Origin: Ferruginibacter sp.
GTDB lineage: Bacteria; Bacteroidota; Bacteroidia; Chitinophagales; Chitinophagaceae
Assembly: GCA_014379625.1 (NCBI GenBank)
Contig: JACMLJ010000045.1
Coordinates: 124,001 to 188,000 of the forward strand
DNA length: 64,000 nt
Direction of reading: 5' to 3'
In this document: positions 10,537 to 19,215 of the stretch, piece after piece
How positions within the stretch are numbered: position 1 is the stretch's first letter
Layout of the letters: every line of letters starts with the position of its first letter
The notes under the pieces: generated by a model
The model's input: only the letters and a program-made list of their open reading frames with translations
The model's database searches: none
Told to the model about the DNA's origin: nothing
Translations under genes and position numbers: made by a program

Positions 10537-12822
10537 TCAATTGCCAGACAGGCTGGATTTACCACCGGCACCCCAGTTTAAATCAGGTTCGTCCTGCAGA
10601 TAAAATTTGTAATCTCCCCCATTTTTTAACTCATCATACCGGATATAGTTATGATTGATCGTTTTGCCATTTAATTTTACATCGTAGATAAATTGGGATT
10701 GCTGACTTTTCTTGTGAACACTAATGTTAACCTTCCGACTATTATTTAATTTGATTGATACACTATCAAATATTGGGGAGCATAATAAATATTCACCGGA
10801 AATAGGATTTAAAGGATAAAAGCCCATAGAGGTAAATATATACCAGGCAGACATTTGGCCCACATCATCATTGCCCAGTAAACCATCAGGCCCATCGTTG
10901 TACGATGTTTCCAGTATCTTTCTCACCTGCAACTGTGTTTTCCAGGGGGAAGCGGTATAATTATACATGAACGGTATTTGATGGCCAGGTTCATTGCCAT
11001 GCCAGTATTCATTTTTGATAAATAAACTGTCAAGGGCGGATTCTAACCGGTCTGTTCCACCCATAATGGCTGCCAAACCCGGCACGTCGTGCGGCACATA
11101 GAATGTATACTGTCTTGGGGTACCTTCTGTGATATAATACTGCCGCCTGTCGGGTATAAAAGGAGTTACCCAGCGTCCATCTATATGCCTGCCTCTTACC
11201 ATTCCAACTTCCTTGTCAAACACATTGGTATAGTAAGCTGCCCGTTTTAACAGGGATTGATAGTCGGCTTCTTTTCCCAATTTTTTAGCTATCATGGCAA
11301 GCGCATAGTCATCGTAGGCATATTCCAGTGTACGGCTTACCTGTTCTTTTTCATGATATGCATCCGGAACACTATCTTCCACCGGTATATAGCCATATTT
11401 TAAATAACTGTCCAGCGCCCTTCTTCCTTTACCCTCCTCATAATCTTCGCGGTTAGGCGGTAAATCAAAGGCATTTTGCCGCATCAGCCTATATGCTTCA
11501 TTGGCTTGCATTTTGCTGATCCCTTTTAAATAAGCAGACGCAATTACAGATGTGCTATGGTCACCGATCATCTCAGACGTATAACTGTTCCAACAAGGGA
11601 AAATAGACAGGTACCCACCCTGCTGTCCTTTTATTATTAATGATTGTACAAGGTTATTTACAAAAGCTGGCTGAAGAATTTCCATCAGTGGTAAATGTGC
11701 CCTGTAGGTATCCCATAGGGAGAAATCATCATAATAATTACCATCGGTAATTTTAGCTAATGTATTTTGGGAGGCAAACCGCGGGTAAACTCCATCCACA
11801 TCGTTATATAACCTTGGTTGTTGAAAACTGTGGTACAATGCGGTATAAAATATCCGTTTATCTTTTTCATTGGATGATTTAACTTCTATCTGACCCAGCG
11901 CTTTTTCCCATAAGGCTTTATTTTTGTTTAGTACAGCCTTGTAATCCCATCCCTGTATTTCCATATTCAAATTTTTTCTGGCTCCTTCGATACTGCTAAA
12001 TGAAGTGCCCGTCTTAATTCGCAAAACCTCTCCTTCTTGCAATTTAAATCCCACATAAGCACCAATACCCATCTTATTAGAAATAGTTTCCTCACTGGTA
12101 ACTTTACCCTTTTCAAAAGTGCCGGATGAGTTGAATACCCGTTCAACCTTAATAAAAAAATATCCATTAAATCCCGCTTTTTTGCCAGAACCCTGGTAGA
12201 TACGATGCACAGGGTTGTATCCATAAATCTCTCCCTTACTACGGTCAATTTTTACAAAGCCCTCCCCATAATCGCTATTGGGTATAACTAATAAATAAAC
12301 ACTATCGGTTTTATCTGCGCTAAATTCCATGATCCCGCAACGGTCTGTAGAAGTTACCACTGTTTTGATACCATACTTTTTTATTTTGATACTATACTGA
12401 TAAGGTGTAGATAGCTCATCCGCATGTGAAAATTTAGCCTGGTAAACTTCCGGCTTAGTGTTAAGTGTACCGGATATGGGCATTATGGTTACACTCCCGT
12501 AATCCTGCATACATGATCCGCTTATCCAGTGCGTTCCCCGTATACCACTAAAGAATTCATCTTTATAATAATAAGGCGGAACACATTTGGTTTCTAATGC
12601 CTGTGTTTGAGGAGTCCATTGGGTCATAGCAAATGGCGTGGTTACAGCAGGAATGGTATTTCCATATAATCCTAATCCCTTTCCATGCTTAATTGCCGAA
12701 GGGTTTGTAGCCATTGCCGTTCCAGCCATCGTTTGTACATACTGTATTGGATTTTTTTGCTGGCTATTTGCTTTTTCTGTGGAAAGCAAACAAAGAAACA
12801 ATGTTAAATTGTATATGCACAT
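10537..12822 (-). CDS. GH92 alpha-mannosidase (copy 2)
   Basis: A second, clearly diverged GH92 enzyme of 761 residues with a signal peptide (MCIYNLTLFLCLLS at the start). The sandwich domain begins VQTMAGTAMATNPSAIKHG and contains WISGSCMQDYGSVTIMP near 99. The catalytic barrel has DDFSLWDTYRAHLPLME, WHGNEPGHQIPFMYNY (E611) and GNDDVGQMSAWYIFTSMGFYP (D652, D653). Differences from copy 1 in both the substrate-side loop (GHQIPF against DMHVPW) and the N-terminal region suggest a different linkage preference, as in other genomes with GH92 expansions. It lies between the pyruvyl-transferase-family gene (97 bases upstream) and copy 1 (49 bases downstream) on the same strand. Confidence 0.92.
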   Translation of the reverse strand: MCIYNLTLFLCLLSTEKANSQQKNPIQYVQTMAGTAMATNPSAIKHGKGLGLYGNTIPAVTTPFAMTQWTPQTQALETKCVPPYYYKDEFFSGIRGTHWISGSCMQDYGSVTIMPISGTLNTKPEVYQAKFSHADELSTPYQYSIKIKKYGIKTVVTSTDRCGIMEFSADKTDSVYLLVIPNSDYGEGFVKIDRSKGEIYGYNPVHRIYQGSGKKAGFNGYFFIKVERVFNSSGTFEKGKVTSEETISNKMGIGAYVGFKLQEGEVLRIKTGTSFSSIEGARKNLNMEIQGWDYKAVLNKNKALWEKALGQIEVKSSNEKDKRIFYTALYHSFQQPRLYNDVDGVYPRFASQNTLAKITDGNYYDDFSLWDTYRAHLPLMEILQPAFVNNLVQSLIIKGQQGGYLSIFPCWNSYTSEMIGDHSTSVIASAYLKGISKMQANEAYRLMRQNAFDLPPNREDYEEGKGRRALDSYLKYGYIPVEDSVPDAYHEKEQVSRTLEYAYDDYALAMIAKKLGKEADYQSLLKRAAYYTNVFDKEVGMVRGRHIDGRWVTPFIPDRRQYYITEGTPRQYTFYVPHDVPGLAAIMGGTDRLESALDSLFIKNEYWHGNEPGHQIPFMYNYTASPWKTQLQVRKILETSYNDGPDGLLGNDDVGQMSAWYIFTSMGFYPLNPISGEYLLCSPIFDSVSIKLNNSRKVNISVHKKSQQSQFIYDVKLNGKTINHNYIRYDELKNGGDYKFYLQDEPDLNWGAGGKSSLSGN

Positions 12823-12919
12823 TTGTTTACTATTTTTATTGTGAAAATACCTGGCAGGTCAGCCTGCGGATAGTAACTAATAAATGCTTCTTTCCTAATC
12901 ATTTTCTATGGGTTTACTA

Positions 12920-14242
12920 TTATGCATTCTTCCTTAAACTGCGACTCGTTTTTTCTACAACTTTCATTGATTTCCTTTGCAATTCCTGTGCGTACTTTTT
13001 TGCCTTGCCGGCTTTTGCTTTTGATTGCTTAGTATCCATGGCCATTGCCAATACGGTGGGTACAAAACGTTTTATTTCTTCTTCCTTATCAAAATCAAAT
13101 AACCAATCGCTCAGTCCAATATCATTCCACATAATGCCTTTGCTGCTTTGCTCTTCCCAACGAACAACAATAGCCGGTATTCCATGAGCAATGCACATGA
13201 TAGGACTGTGCATTTCTGCACCAAACAAGCCGGCTGAATGTTTATAAATACTGATCGCTTCATCAGTAAGCCATGGGGTATTTCGCCAAACAATATTTGG
13301 TTTTACATCTTCGGGCAGTTTGTCCAGCAACCATTCTTTACCAATTTGCATTTCAGTTTCATCTTCATGGCAAATCAATATTTTCATCTTTGTTTTTCTT
13401 ACTACTTCTATTATTGCATTTCTTAATGGTATATGGTCATGCTCTTTCATTTCTTCATTTCGTGCATTTCTCACTGCATCAAAAGGACGATTTTTGTTTT
13501 TGTGCAACCACATAGGGGTACTACGATGTTTGGGAATACAACACATAAATTTTTCAACGGCTAAATTATTGGCAGATAAAAATTGAGTGGCTTTTTCATC
13601 ATCCGTTACATCAATTGAAAAGACTGCATCGGGGGTGAAGCCCATTACCGGGGCGTGTATACCTGCATCTTTTGCTTTTTGTAAAGACACAGAATCTCTG
13701 AAATATACAAATTCCGCATCACTCAAGATTTCCTTTTCGGGTGTACCATACAAACCATACGTTACACCATACACACCGAAAGGCTTCTTAAACACTTTCT
13801 TAAAAATATTTAAATCTGCCCAGCCTATCGTAGCTGGTCCGGAGTTATGCAACATAAAATCAGCATTTGCTATCGCTTCCTGCAATGCTGTGGTAGTTGC
13901 TTTGCCTTGTGCATCAAGCTTGCCTTCCACTATTTTTAGATTGGGAAACCTTTTTTTAAGCATTGCCACTTCATTTTCTGGCAGCACATGGTAGTAAGGC
14001 CAAAAAGTAACCGATGCATTGGGAATATATTTTTCAATTAATGCCAGCATCGCCGGTGTATGGGCAATGTCGCCGATGTTTTCTACCTGCCAGCCCGAAC
14101 GGAGTAGGATATTACGGGGACTCTTACCTCGTTTGTCCCCTTCATCGCAGCTAAATAAGGGTGAACTAAAAACAGATTGAAAAAAAATAGCGCCACTTGC
14201 AGTAAGTGCTGACTGTTTTATAAAATTTCTACGTGTTGACAT
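12920..14242 (-). CDS. Exported polysaccharide pyruvyl transferase family protein
   Basis: The ATG at 14240-14242 gives 440 residues beginning MSTRRNFIKQSALTASGAIF, a twin-arginine signal (RR followed by FIK) and hydrophobic stretch. A TTG 42 bases upstream would only add an unlikely polar leader. The mature part matches the pyruvyl-transferase (PS_pyruv_trans) fold: ENIGDIAHTPAMLALIEKYIP near 60, TIGWADLNIFKKVFKKP, and near the C-terminus GLFGAEMHSPIMCIAHGIPAI, the family's conserved donor-site block. Family members normally add pyruvate ketals to sugars in the cytoplasm during polysaccharide synthesis. An exported copy between a GH92 and a lyase-like gene is unexpected and suggests a role in modifying or recognising a polysaccharide outside the cytoplasm. 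That role is inference. Confidence 0.75.
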   Translation of the reverse strand: MSTRRNFIKQSALTASGAIFFQSVFSSPLFSCDEGDKRGKSPRNILLRSGWQVENIGDIAHTPAMLALIEKYIPNASVTFWPYYHVLPENEVAMLKKRFPNLKIVEGKLDAQGKATTTALQEAIANADFMLHNSGPATIGWADLNIFKKVFKKPFGVYGVTYGLYGTPEKEILSDAEFVYFRDSVSLQKAKDAGIHAPVMGFTPDAVFSIDVTDDEKATQFLSANNLAVEKFMCCIPKHRSTPMWLHKNKNRPFDAVRNARNEEMKEHDHIPLRNAIIEVVRKTKMKILICHEDETEMQIGKEWLLDKLPEDVKPNIVWRNTPWLTDEAISIYKHSAGLFGAEMHSPIMCIAHGIPAIVVRWEEQSSKGIMWNDIGLSDWLFDFDKEEEIKRFVPTVLAMAMDTKQSKAKAGKAKKYAQELQRKSMKVVEKTSRSLRKNA

Positions 14243-14280
14243 TATTTTTTTTGTTGTTTTATAAGTTTTTGTTCCTGGTT

Positions 14281-16206
14281 TCAATTTGACATATCGGGCA
14301 ATACTATGCGTATAAATCCATGACCGTTTTTATCCAATGGTATTTGTAATGGCACCGCTTCAAATCCCGGGACAAAATTGAATACCCTTTTATCGTTTAC
14401 AATTTCCATGTTGCCGGCTGTTAGTTTTAGTCGGGATGATTTTTTTTGAATAATTATTTCATTGCTAACTCCCTGCATTATTTTTTCCGAAGCAGGTGAT
14501 AAAACCGGGAATAAAAGCTTTGCCCCAACTGCACCTGAATGGACTGCCATCGAGAAAGATGCAGGTGTAAACAAGTAGATCATTTCAAAAGCAGTTTCAC
14601 CATTTGCTAAAATAGTTCCATGAACATCGGTTAAATGACCCTTAATTTTTACCTGAACCGAATCCCCATTTTTTACCCAATTCATAGTGGCTTTTCCATC
14701 ATACAGGTTGGAATAAACACTACTGTCTTTTTTTATTTCAATACGCGGGGTGAGGCAAAAATTTTCAGCGTCCGATTTAGGAGTTTGCATATTTGAACCT
14801 TCATACTTTATATAATCGTTCATGCTGGCAACAGCTATTGGGCCTGTTTTTTTGTGCCATAACATACTTAATGCACCACCCATGGGGTGTCCACCCCTTT
14901 TTTTAGAAGAGGCAATATCATTGGTGGTAACCGATGCCCTCCAGGGGCCAATCCCAATTTGTATAACAGATGCTTCCTTCCATTCTCTAACTCCATAAGC
15001 GGTATCATTTGGCAACACTGCCTTTTTGCCTTGCTTTATATTGGCATGTATGGCTGTCAGCAACCCTTTAGTATTGCCAATGGCGTGATGGGCAGAAGGA
15101 AGTATGCCACGGTTTGTATAATCTGCCCCACCGTACAAAATGCCATTGTGGGTATAAGTTTTTAATAATGCAAGATTACGATGGGCGGCTTCCAGAAAGC
15201 GGTTATCCCTGCTTGCAGCCAATGCCATGCCTGCTGCAATCCCGTCGGCTGTAGTACTGCCATAATAGGTCCATTTATACTGGCGGCTGCACCAGCCTGC
15301 ATCCATCCCGCCGTCAGGTAAAATAAAATTAAGATGAGCCTTAAAAGATTCTATAACGCTGGCCATCGCTTTTTTGTCACCCGTTATAGTGGCATATAAG
15401 GCAAGGTTAGGCAACGATTCTGTAATGTTATAAGGTATATCAATGGGTCTCAAGCCTTTTGCTGTGGTATCATTTATACCTCGTATGCCTTCACCCCACA
15501 TAAGGTTGTTAACTGTAATATGCTGCAACCCAAAATGTGCAAACTCTTTAGCCCTTAAAAGATATTTTTCATCACCCAATATTTTCCAGCAAACTGCCAA
15601 AGCTGCTGACGCAGAATTTGGATAATTAATATCCCCGGTTTCAAAATTGATACCTGACAAAATAAAATCAGCCCCTTTTCTTAACCGTTCTTCCCATTGT
15701 TGCTTTTCAGTTGGCAGTAGGAGATGGCTATAATAGTGTAAAGCTTCTCCTAAAGCAATGCATCTGAAAACCGTAATACCTTTCCAGTCGTTTTTGCCAC
15801 CTGCCTCATTTGTCCATGAGCCATCGGCCTGCGATACATACCGCTCCGACCACTGGTAGGCTTTTATTGCAGCAGTCTTGTATTTTTTATCGCCAGTGAG
15901 ATCATATATTCCCAGAAATGGATAGATTACTTCGCCTCCCCTGCCTAAACAAAATTGACTTGCAGGCGAGAAAATACCACCTTCATCTTTGCCACTTTTT
16001 ACCTGCAAATCAAGCAAAGCATCACACCAGATTTTTAATTGGGAGAAATACAATGATTCCTTGTTTTTTATTTCAGACAGATGATTTCTATTTGCCGGAT
16101 TGCTTCTGTTTACTCCGGCGTTTTGGCAAAAAGCCGGTTGAAGACCCATGCACAGGCAAGTTGTGAAAAAAACGTATAAATTTAATTGGAATAGCTGACC
16201 TTTCAT
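14281..16206 (-). CDS. Exported alpha-toroid plus beta-sandwich protein, lyase-like, unassigned
   Basis: This 641-residue protein has a signal peptide at about 1-27. Residues 50-400 show repeated helical hairpins with aromatic and glycine turns (FLGIYDLTGDKKYKTAA, LALYATITGDKKAMAS, GGMDAGWCSRQYKWTYYGS), typical of an (alpha/alpha)n toroid. Residues 400-641 are beta-rich (KRGGHPMGGALSMLWHKKTG, MNWVKNGDSVQVKIKG). A helical toroid followed by an anti-parallel sandwich is the layout of several polysaccharide lyases and of heparinase II/III-like proteins. No known family signature could be pinned down, so this is a structural suggestion only. Conserved-looking candidates for chemistry are H382-type residues in LPSAHHAIGN and the Tyr-rich WTYYGS. 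It ends 38 bases before the pyruvyl-transferase-family start. Confidence 0.5.
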   Translation of the reverse strand: MKGQLFQLNLYVFFTTCLCMGLQPAFCQNAGVNRSNPANRNHLSEIKNKESLYFSQLKIWCDALLDLQVKSGKDEGGIFSPASQFCLGRGGEVIYPFLGIYDLTGDKKYKTAAIKAYQWSERYVSQADGSWTNEAGGKNDWKGITVFRCIALGEALHYYSHLLLPTEKQQWEERLRKGADFILSGINFETGDINYPNSASAALAVCWKILGDEKYLLRAKEFAHFGLQHITVNNLMWGEGIRGINDTTAKGLRPIDIPYNITESLPNLALYATITGDKKAMASVIESFKAHLNFILPDGGMDAGWCSRQYKWTYYGSTTADGIAAGMALAASRDNRFLEAAHRNLALLKTYTHNGILYGGADYTNRGILPSAHHAIGNTKGLLTAIHANIKQGKKAVLPNDTAYGVREWKEASVIQIGIGPWRASVTTNDIASSKKRGGHPMGGALSMLWHKKTGPIAVASMNDYIKYEGSNMQTPKSDAENFCLTPRIEIKKDSSVYSNLYDGKATMNWVKNGDSVQVKIKGHLTDVHGTILANGETAFEMIYLFTPASFSMAVHSGAVGAKLLFPVLSPASEKIMQGVSNEIIIQKKSSRLKLTAGNMEIVNDKRVFNFVPGFEAVPLQIPLDKNGHGFIRIVLPDMSN

Positions 16207-16249
16207 TTTATTTATATTTTTTATTTATACTTTCAAATTTTGAAATGCT

Positions 16250-16502
16250 TCTACCTGTAAATGATGGCAATTGAGCATTGATGGCCCATTTTTATTTTGA
16301 ATCAGGCGTTAGTTTGTATTTGATTATCCCCCCTTTGCTGATAGCTCACCAATCGATCCACGATGAGTTGTATTCCTTTCCATTCAGTTTCATGGAGTGG
16401 GCGAATGAATAATGATGGTCTTCCGCATTTTACCCGGAATGTATTTTTTTTGTCCAAATGCAAAGTGATTTCGTTAAATTGACGCACATTGATGGCAACT
16501 TT
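16250..16502 (-). pseudogene. GH92 3'-end remnant, duplicate of copy 1 tail
   Basis: These bases align with the last ~245 bases of GH92 copy 1 (8295-8540) in the same orientation. Over the first ~140 aligned bases I count about 11 mismatches. The reading frame is broken twice: a 4-base insertion near 16401 (GGCG in the stretch matching positions around 8440) and a 1-base deletion near 16257. The first part still translates as a GH92 C-terminal strand (FNEITLHLDKKNTFRVKCG, compare FSDITLHLGNKITLQVKGG) before the frame is lost. The upstream limit coincides with the stop codon of the LamG gene at 16502, so a once longer GH92 copy seems to have been replaced or deleted up to that point. It is not expected to make a functional protein. 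Confidence 0.85.
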
Positions 16503-19165
16503 CATTTAATTATAACATCAATCATTTTTGTATTTGTATGTTTCATCCGTATGATGAGCATGGGTGTACCGTTGGTATCCATCTCTATTCCTTTCTGATA
16601 ATCCTTTTTATTTAAAATGACCTGGCCGTTTATTTTTACCCGGAGATTTTCCGCATCGGCAGTTCCCCAATTCCTGATTATAAAAGCCGGGTTAACCACG
16701 GGCGATTGTTCCGTCGCTGCAATTCTAAATTTTATATGATTTGATTTTTTTTCAAGCAGGTAAGCTTTTTCAGCTTTGTTGTAGCCCAGGTTTATACAAC
16801 CTGTAGCGCCTGTTATTTCCGGGGCAAAATTCCAGGAACGGTTCAGATTGGTCAGCGCTTCAGGTTTACCGGTAGTTAGTCCATAAATCGTCATCGCTTC
16901 CACATTTACAGAATCTAAGGTATGCCTAACTTCCCTGAAAGTAGCCGGGCAGGAACTTGACGCCCGGTCATATTGAGTAAGCACTGTGCCATCAGTAGGA
17001 ATAAGCTGTGCCGGGTAATGGTTCCAGCCATTCCACCATTCATCCCTGAAAATTTCAATATCTATTTTGGTACCCGGCTCTCCAATCTGAAACTGCTTAG
17101 TGGCGGATTTAAGATTAATGTATTGCAGGTTTTTTATAGTTCTTATGCTTTTATCGGGGGGGTTAGTCTTTTTCTGAGAACGCAGAAAGGTTTCCATTTC
17201 TCCCTTATCGTCACTTACTGTTACTGCATCATCCATCAAAACAGCTTCTGTTGACTGGCCCGGGTGGTGCAGGATTTCGTTCTGGTTCATTTCAATTATC
17301 CTCAGTTTGCTGCCATTATGCAGCAACTGGTGACGCACCGAAACCCCGTCCGGATAAATTGTCCAGTATTCATCCGTCCAGATGCCCCAGCCATTTTTAT
17401 CCAATGCCGGCCATTTGTAATTCACGTTAACAGAAGAATTTCTCCAATGCACCACTACCCTAGCTGCATTACCTGAAATTAGCCGGATGTTTGAATACCG
17501 GCAAAGCATATCCGACATGTGTTCAAAACATTCACTGTTATAATGTTCCGGGCTTTGATCATTGCTCCAGATGCCCTTATTACCATAACCGGTTACCAGC
17601 GAAGGCATGTACCGGGTGCCCCTCCAAAAAACATAGCGCCAGGGCTGATCCGTAAAGTTTACTACAAGGTCGGCATATTCGCCCACCCGCCATAATCCAT
17701 CCCACTCAGGGCTATACTCCAGTTTAGTATAGCTGGCTCCAAAACCAGGTGATGTTACCGGTCCGGCTGGTAATACCCAGGATTGTAATGGTTGGGTAAC
17801 AGCAGGTTTTAATGCGTTGTAAGATTCAAGTACCTCCCCGCTTTTTAATGCCCTGTCGTACACTTTCACTTCATCTAACAAACCGCTCCATACAAACTTA
17901 GTTGCAAATAATTTAGCAATCTCTCTTTGCGGCCCTGCAGGGTACTGTCCTTTATGGCCGCTACGCCCCACCGTTAGTGCGGTATTTTGCGCATCTGTAA
18001 AGTTGATTAGGCCCGCGGATGCGGCGACCTCTTTTCCATTTACATAAAGCAGGACACCATTGCTATTACTGAAACAGGCCACTACATGGCTCCATTTATA
18101 CAGAGGTATTGCCGGACCATTGCGGGTTAGGAGCGAATCGGAACCTGAAATTCTAAAAATCAACCGGCCTTTTGCATCAAGCCCCAGGAAATATCCATTG
18201 TTATGGCTGATATGATCCGCAATAGCCGTTTCATTAAACGGGTATTCCTGCGGCGCCACCCATGCTTCAATGCTAAATTCATTTTTTAATACCGGAACTT
18301 TATCGGCAGGCAACACAATGGCATTGCTGTAGGAATCAAATGACAAACAAGTGCCAGAAACCCCTTTTCGCCACCATGCATTTACGCCTTCAACGCCCGT
18401 GGTTGTTTTTGAAATGGCTTCGATTGTAAAGCTTGCAGCAGAACCTAATCCTTCGTTTAACGGAAAATACAATACAGCGCCTTTTACGGGATTATTTTTT
18501 ATGCCTGCTCCCCTTATTGCATTCATTTTAATTTTCGCGGGAGCCGGCATTTTAGCAACCATAATACCTGCGGGAGAAAGCGTTAATTTTTCAAAGACCA
18601 TATTTGAAGGATCCGTCCATTCTGGTAAATAAACCCTTCCATTTTTTACTTCCCGCTTTACCGTCCCATCCTTATACACCGTAAAATATTCATCGGCATA
18701 TTCCGCATAAAATGATGAAGGACCACCTGCTTTATTATAAGCGGTTTTGAAATCCGTGAAAGATGCTGAAGTAATATCAGGCGCATACCGCCAATGCACT
18801 TTTATAAATGAAATATTTCTTTCTACAATTGCTGCATTGGAGCAGATATTATTTTTATCCGGGCGCTCCGTCGGGCCATCTCCTTTTCTTTCTATGATCC
18901 GCTTTACAAGCATTTTTTTTCCATCCCGGGGTTGCCAGTAAGGCTGGTAACTGTACTCACGGCTGAACACAAAATCTCCTTTGTCTTTTATGCTGATGAT
19001 AATATCGGCAAACTTTCCCGTAAATCCATGGTCATCAAAAGGCAGACGGGTATAATACGCGGTTATGGTACCACCTCGCTGCGGCCCGCTTTGTAACTGG
19101 CCCATTGCCGCAACCCTGAAAAGCATGATGGCTAAAATAAATACTATCAATGATTTTCTATACAT
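16502..19165 (-). CDS. Exported LamG-domain protein with duplicated flanking modules
   Basis: This 887-residue protein has a signal peptide (about 1-22). The centre (about 230-455) is a laminin-G/concanavalin jellyroll: GAVLYFPLNEGLGS, EFSIEAWVAPQEYP, WSHVVACFSNSNGVLLYVNG, FVWSGLLDEVKVYDRAL. The flanks look like two copies of one further module. The N-terminal part has YTRLPF, FADIIISIKD, VHWRY and ADEYFTVYKDGTVKRE. The part after LamG has YTKLEY, YADLVVNFTD, VHWRN and TDEYWTIYPDGVSVRH. No catalytic family was recognised. LamG domains usually bind carbohydrate, and the flanks could be lyase, hydrolase or binding domains. It lies 50 bases after the TIM-barrel hydrolase gene, so co-transcription is likely. 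The 3' end abuts the GH92 remnant. Confidence 0.6.
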   Translation of the reverse strand: MYRKSLIVFILAIMLFRVAAMGQLQSGPQRGGTITAYYTRLPFDDHGFTGKFADIIISIKDKGDFVFSREYSYQPYWQPRDGKKMLVKRIIERKGDGPTERPDKNNICSNAAIVERNISFIKVHWRYAPDITSASFTDFKTAYNKAGGPSSFYAEYADEYFTVYKDGTVKREVKNGRVYLPEWTDPSNMVFEKLTLSPAGIMVAKMPAPAKIKMNAIRGAGIKNNPVKGAVLYFPLNEGLGSAASFTIEAISKTTTGVEGVNAWWRKGVSGTCLSFDSYSNAIVLPADKVPVLKNEFSIEAWVAPQEYPFNETAIADHISHNNGYFLGLDAKGRLIFRISGSDSLLTRNGPAIPLYKWSHVVACFSNSNGVLLYVNGKEVAASAGLINFTDAQNTALTVGRSGHKGQYPAGPQREIAKLFATKFVWSGLLDEVKVYDRALKSGEVLESYNALKPAVTQPLQSWVLPAGPVTSPGFGASYTKLEYSPEWDGLWRVGEYADLVVNFTDQPWRYVFWRGTRYMPSLVTGYGNKGIWSNDQSPEHYNSECFEHMSDMLCRYSNIRLISGNAARVVVHWRNSSVNVNYKWPALDKNGWGIWTDEYWTIYPDGVSVRHQLLHNGSKLRIIEMNQNEILHHPGQSTEAVLMDDAVTVSDDKGEMETFLRSQKKTNPPDKSIRTIKNLQYINLKSATKQFQIGEPGTKIDIEIFRDEWWNGWNHYPAQLIPTDGTVLTQYDRASSSCPATFREVRHTLDSVNVEAMTIYGLTTGKPEALTNLNRSWNFAPEITGATGCINLGYNKAEKAYLLEKKSNHIKFRIAATEQSPVVNPAFIIRNWGTADAENLRVKINGQVILNKKDYQKGIEMDTNGTPMLIIRMKHTNTKMIDVIIK

Positions 19166-19215
19166 GTGTACTTACCTGTTTATTATGTACCCTTGTCAGC
19201 CAGCAATCAATTTCG

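Noticed and set aside
12714-13187. Plus-strand open frame of 157 codons across a gene junction
   Set aside because: It overlaps the ends of two supported minus-strand genes; Phe- and Cys-rich translation without recognisable features.
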